A DNA stretch of 64,000 nt from Neorhizobium huautlense. GTDB lineage: Bacteria; Pseudomonadota; Alphaproteobacteria; Rhizobiales; Rhizobiaceae. Below, piece after piece: positions 62,227 through 64,000 of the stretch (positions are counted from its first letter, which is position 1; every line of letters starts with the position of its first letter). The position numbers and the translations under genes are program-made. Below the pieces are notes generated by a model. It worked only from the letters and a program-made list of their open reading frames with translations, was not told the DNA's origin and did not search any database. The stretch spans positions 124,001 to 188,000 of the forward strand of contig NZ_JAUSRF010000011.1 in NCBI RefSeq assembly GCF_030811685.1, read 5' to 3'.

Positions 62227-63615
62227 TCAGCCGTCTGCCACGAAAGGCCGGATCTGATGTTCTCGACGATGCATCTCAACGCGCAACGCATTGCGCCACC
62301 GAATGATGAAAACACTTCCCTGACCCGGTGATGACCTGAGCTCGATAAAGCCGCCATGCTTTCCAATGATCTCGTTGACCATGCTCAAACCGAGACCAGC
62401 CCCGGATCCGTGCGGATTCACGCGAAAAAATGGCTCGAAAATGCGTGAATGTAGCTCCTGCGCTATGCCGATACCTTGATCGGAGATGAGGACGGAACCA
62501 TCGGCCTCCACCTTGACTGCGATGTCGCCACGCCCGCCTCCATATCGAATGGCATTCCGCACGAGATTGGAAAAGGCGCGCTGCAGCGCCTCGTCATCGC
62601 CTTCCATGGGCACCTTGAAAACATCGGTGTCGAAAGAGATCTCATAACCTTCGGAAATCGCGAATGGTGCGAGGTCGGCCACTACCTTTGACAGGAGATG
62701 GTCCAGCTCGATGGTCTGCGAAATCGGCGGATTCTGCCGATATCGCTCGATCTCCAGAAGCTGGTTCGTGATGGCCGTCAGCCGCCTGATGCTCTTCTGA
62801 ATGTGAAGTTTCTCGTCGCTTTGCGGTAACGTGTCCGCACGAACCTGAACGATGGCGATTGGCGTGCGCAGTTCGTGGGCTGCGTTGACGAAAAAGCGCT
62901 CCGTTTTTTCGAACCCGGCGTCCAGTCGATTGAGAGCGAGATTGATTTCCCTGACGACCCGCAACAGTTCTTTGGGCAGTCCATTTTCGTCTACCACACC
63001 CCCACGTGCTTGGAAGTCGACCTTGTTTAATCGGTCTGTAAGCTTCCTCAGGGAGCGAAGCGACCATTTCGTAACCCATGGGACACCGAAAAGGGTGACC
63101 ACCAGAAGTATCAGGGCGGGGACGCCGATCGTTATCTGTCCCACGACAAAAACAAGCTGGTACAGGGACATAGATACGCCACCGGCTAACACCGTTGCCT
63201 CTCCGGCGGCGGTTGACATCGTGTCAACCGTGGCTTGCCGGTCTGGGGCATCAATGTAGCCACGCAACTCAACACTGCGGAAATTGGTGAGGAACGCCGC
63301 GTTCTCCGCGATATCTTTCGGCATCTCGCCGTGCCGCAGCGTGGAGCCGTCAGCGAAGCGGATCAGGAACCAGGACGTGGGCCATTCATGCAACACTGTC
63401 TTGAGTGCCGGTGTCGGATCGATCGTTGCTTTGCCATTGTGGCCAACCGTCACCGAATTCGAGATTTCCTGTGGGTACCAGGCAGAGGGAACCGCCCCGC
63501 GAGGAGCGCTCAGGGTCGCGATGTATAAAACGAGCCCGAAGGAGGCGATGATGGTGACAAGCTGAAGCGTGATGAAGCCGAGCGTGAAACGCCAGCGCAG
63601 GGAATGGTGAGACAT
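62227..63615 (-). CDS. Two-component sensor histidine kinase
   Basis: About 462 residues. Two membrane segments (FITLQLVTIIASFGLVLYIA and LVFVVGQITIGVPALILLVV) enclose a periplasmic sensor of about 120 residues. After a HAMP-like linker comes the dimerisation helix with the phospho-histidine in AAHELRTPIAIVQ, then N box NLVRNAIRYGGG, G1 ISDQGIGIAQEL and G2 GSGAGLGLSMVNEI. ATG 63615 lies just after the regulator's stop; ATG 63630 overlaps it. Translationally coupled to the OmpR-type regulator. The signal is unknown. Confidence 0.92.
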   Translation of the reverse strand: MSHHSLRWRFTLGFITLQLVTIIASFGLVLYIATLSAPRGAVPSAWYPQEISNSVTVGHNGKATIDPTPALKTVLHEWPTSWFLIRFADGSTLRHGEMPKDIAENAAFLTNFRSVELRGYIDAPDRQATVDTMSTAAGEATVLAGGVSMSLYQLVFVVGQITIGVPALILLVVTLFGVPWVTKWSLRSLRKLTDRLNKVDFQARGGVVDENGLPKELLRVVREINLALNRLDAGFEKTERFFVNAAHELRTPIAIVQVRADTLPQSDEKLHIQKSIRRLTAITNQLLEIERYRQNPPISQTIELDHLLSKVVADLAPFAISEGYEISFDTDVFKVPMEGDDEALQRAFSNLVRNAIRYGGGRGDIAVKVEADGSVLISDQGIGIAQELHSRIFEPFFRVNPHGSGAGLGLSMVNEIIGKHGGFIELRSSPGQGSVFIIRWRNALRVEMHRREHQIRPFVADG

Positions 63616-63616
63616 G

Positions 63617-64000
63617 TCATTTCTGCTCATGGAGGAAATATCCGACGCCGCGAATGTTACGGATGACGATATCCGCACCAGCATCCGCCAGTTTGCGCCG
63701 GAGGCGCGACATGTTGGCTTCAAGCGAATTTGACTGGATTTCGTCGTCGAAGGAGTACACGCTTTCCTCCAACGAAGACCGCAGCACCGTTCGTCCGAGA
63801 TTCTTGAGAAGCGACTCGATGATCAGAAGTTCTCGTCGAGCAAGTTCCTGCCGGATGCCGTCGACATACAGGTCTCGTGCCACTCGATCATAACGGACAT
63901 TGCCGGCCGTGATCATGTCTGTCTTGGCATCAGGCGCACGACGTGCCACTGCATTGAGACGGGCGATCAACTCATCGACCTCGAACGGTTTGGGTAGATA
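63617..64000 (-). CDS. OmpR-family response regulator, N-terminus outside window
   Basis: The frame is open to the right edge, so the receiver domain is mostly missing. The visible part begins YLPKPFEVDELIARLNAVAR, the end of the receiver with its conserved Lys, followed by a winged-helix DNA-binding domain: ARRELLIIESLLKNLGRTVL, NSLEANMSRLRRKLADAGAD and IRNIRGVGYFLHEQK. The partner kinase gene starts at its stop codon. Confidence 0.93.
   Translation of the reverse strand, partial: YLPKPFEVDELIARLNAVARRAPDAKTDMITAGNVRYDRVARDLYVDGIRQELARRELLIIESLLKNLGRTVLRSSLEESVYSFDDEIQSNSLEANMSRLRRKLADAGADIVIRNIRGVGYFLHEQK

Noticed and set aside
1..64000. CRISPR arrays, riboswitches, rRNA and tRNA genes
   Set aside because: No regularly spaced repeats, no recognised riboswitch core and no complete RNA gene were seen on either strand.

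Overview
The window looks like an accessory (chromid or megaplasmid-type) region of a rhizobial alphaproteobacterium (Rhizobium/Agrobacterium/Ensifer group). Reasons: GC-rich coding sequence, rhizobial-type families (PhrB photolyase with its four Fe-S cysteines in place, HWE histidine kinases, a LOV-histidine kinase, an IS427-group IS5 element, DUF6894) and several sites that fit the alphaproteobacterial general-stress sigma factor EcfG/RpoE2. No rRNA or tRNA gene, CRISPR array or replication origin was recognised.

0-25.5 kb is a stress and carbohydrate region. It holds a molybdopterin oxidoreductase running off the left edge, a small catalase, a DJ-1/PfpI protein, a type IB topoisomerase, an Mfd-like helicase, an FAD monooxygenase, the phrB-tspO-SDR group, a large KatE catalase, and a glucan-metabolism block (a 4-alpha-glucanotransferase fused to a membrane tail, a cytoplasmic alpha-amylase, an SMP-30 lactonase, a GH15 enzyme and two SDRs). 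The catalase, DJ-1 and topoisomerase genes each have a GGAAC-N18/19-TT promoter candidate directly upstream.

25.5-41 kb is a patchwork of small stress proteins (CsbD, entericidin, BON, DUF378, DUF6894, an Rmf/CrpP-like protein) and signalling genes: two diguanylate cyclases, three single receivers, a short LOV protein, a CheB-CheR-PAS-HWE kinase with its receiver, and a LOV-HWE kinase. Five apparent single-base indels break three genes between 25.7 and 32.1 kb. This is either local decay or local sequence error. Remnants of an SRAP gene and of a glycerate-kinase 3' end lie near 39 kb. An 844-bp IS5-family element lies at 41.2-42.0 kb.

42-54.3 kb is one catabolic locus. A LacI-type regulator is divergent from a same-strand series: Tat-exported family-5 binding protein, unusual TIM-barrel glycosidase-like enzyme, two permeases, a double ATPase, hydroxypyruvate isomerase, tartronate semialdehyde reductase and glycerate 2-kinase. 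Read as a pathway, it imports a glycoside-like compound, cleaves it in the cytoplasm and sends a three-carbon hydroxypyruvate or glycerate piece to 2-phosphoglycerate. The substrate is unknown. This is the best candidate here for an undescribed system.

54.5-64 kb is a redox/detoxification region: NTF2-like protein, NmrA-like protein divergent from an HxlR regulator, LysR divergent from an LLM flavin oxidoreductase, a secreted small protein, two MDR-family quinone-reductase-like enzymes with a monooxygenase-fold protein between them, and a two-component pair cut by the right edge.
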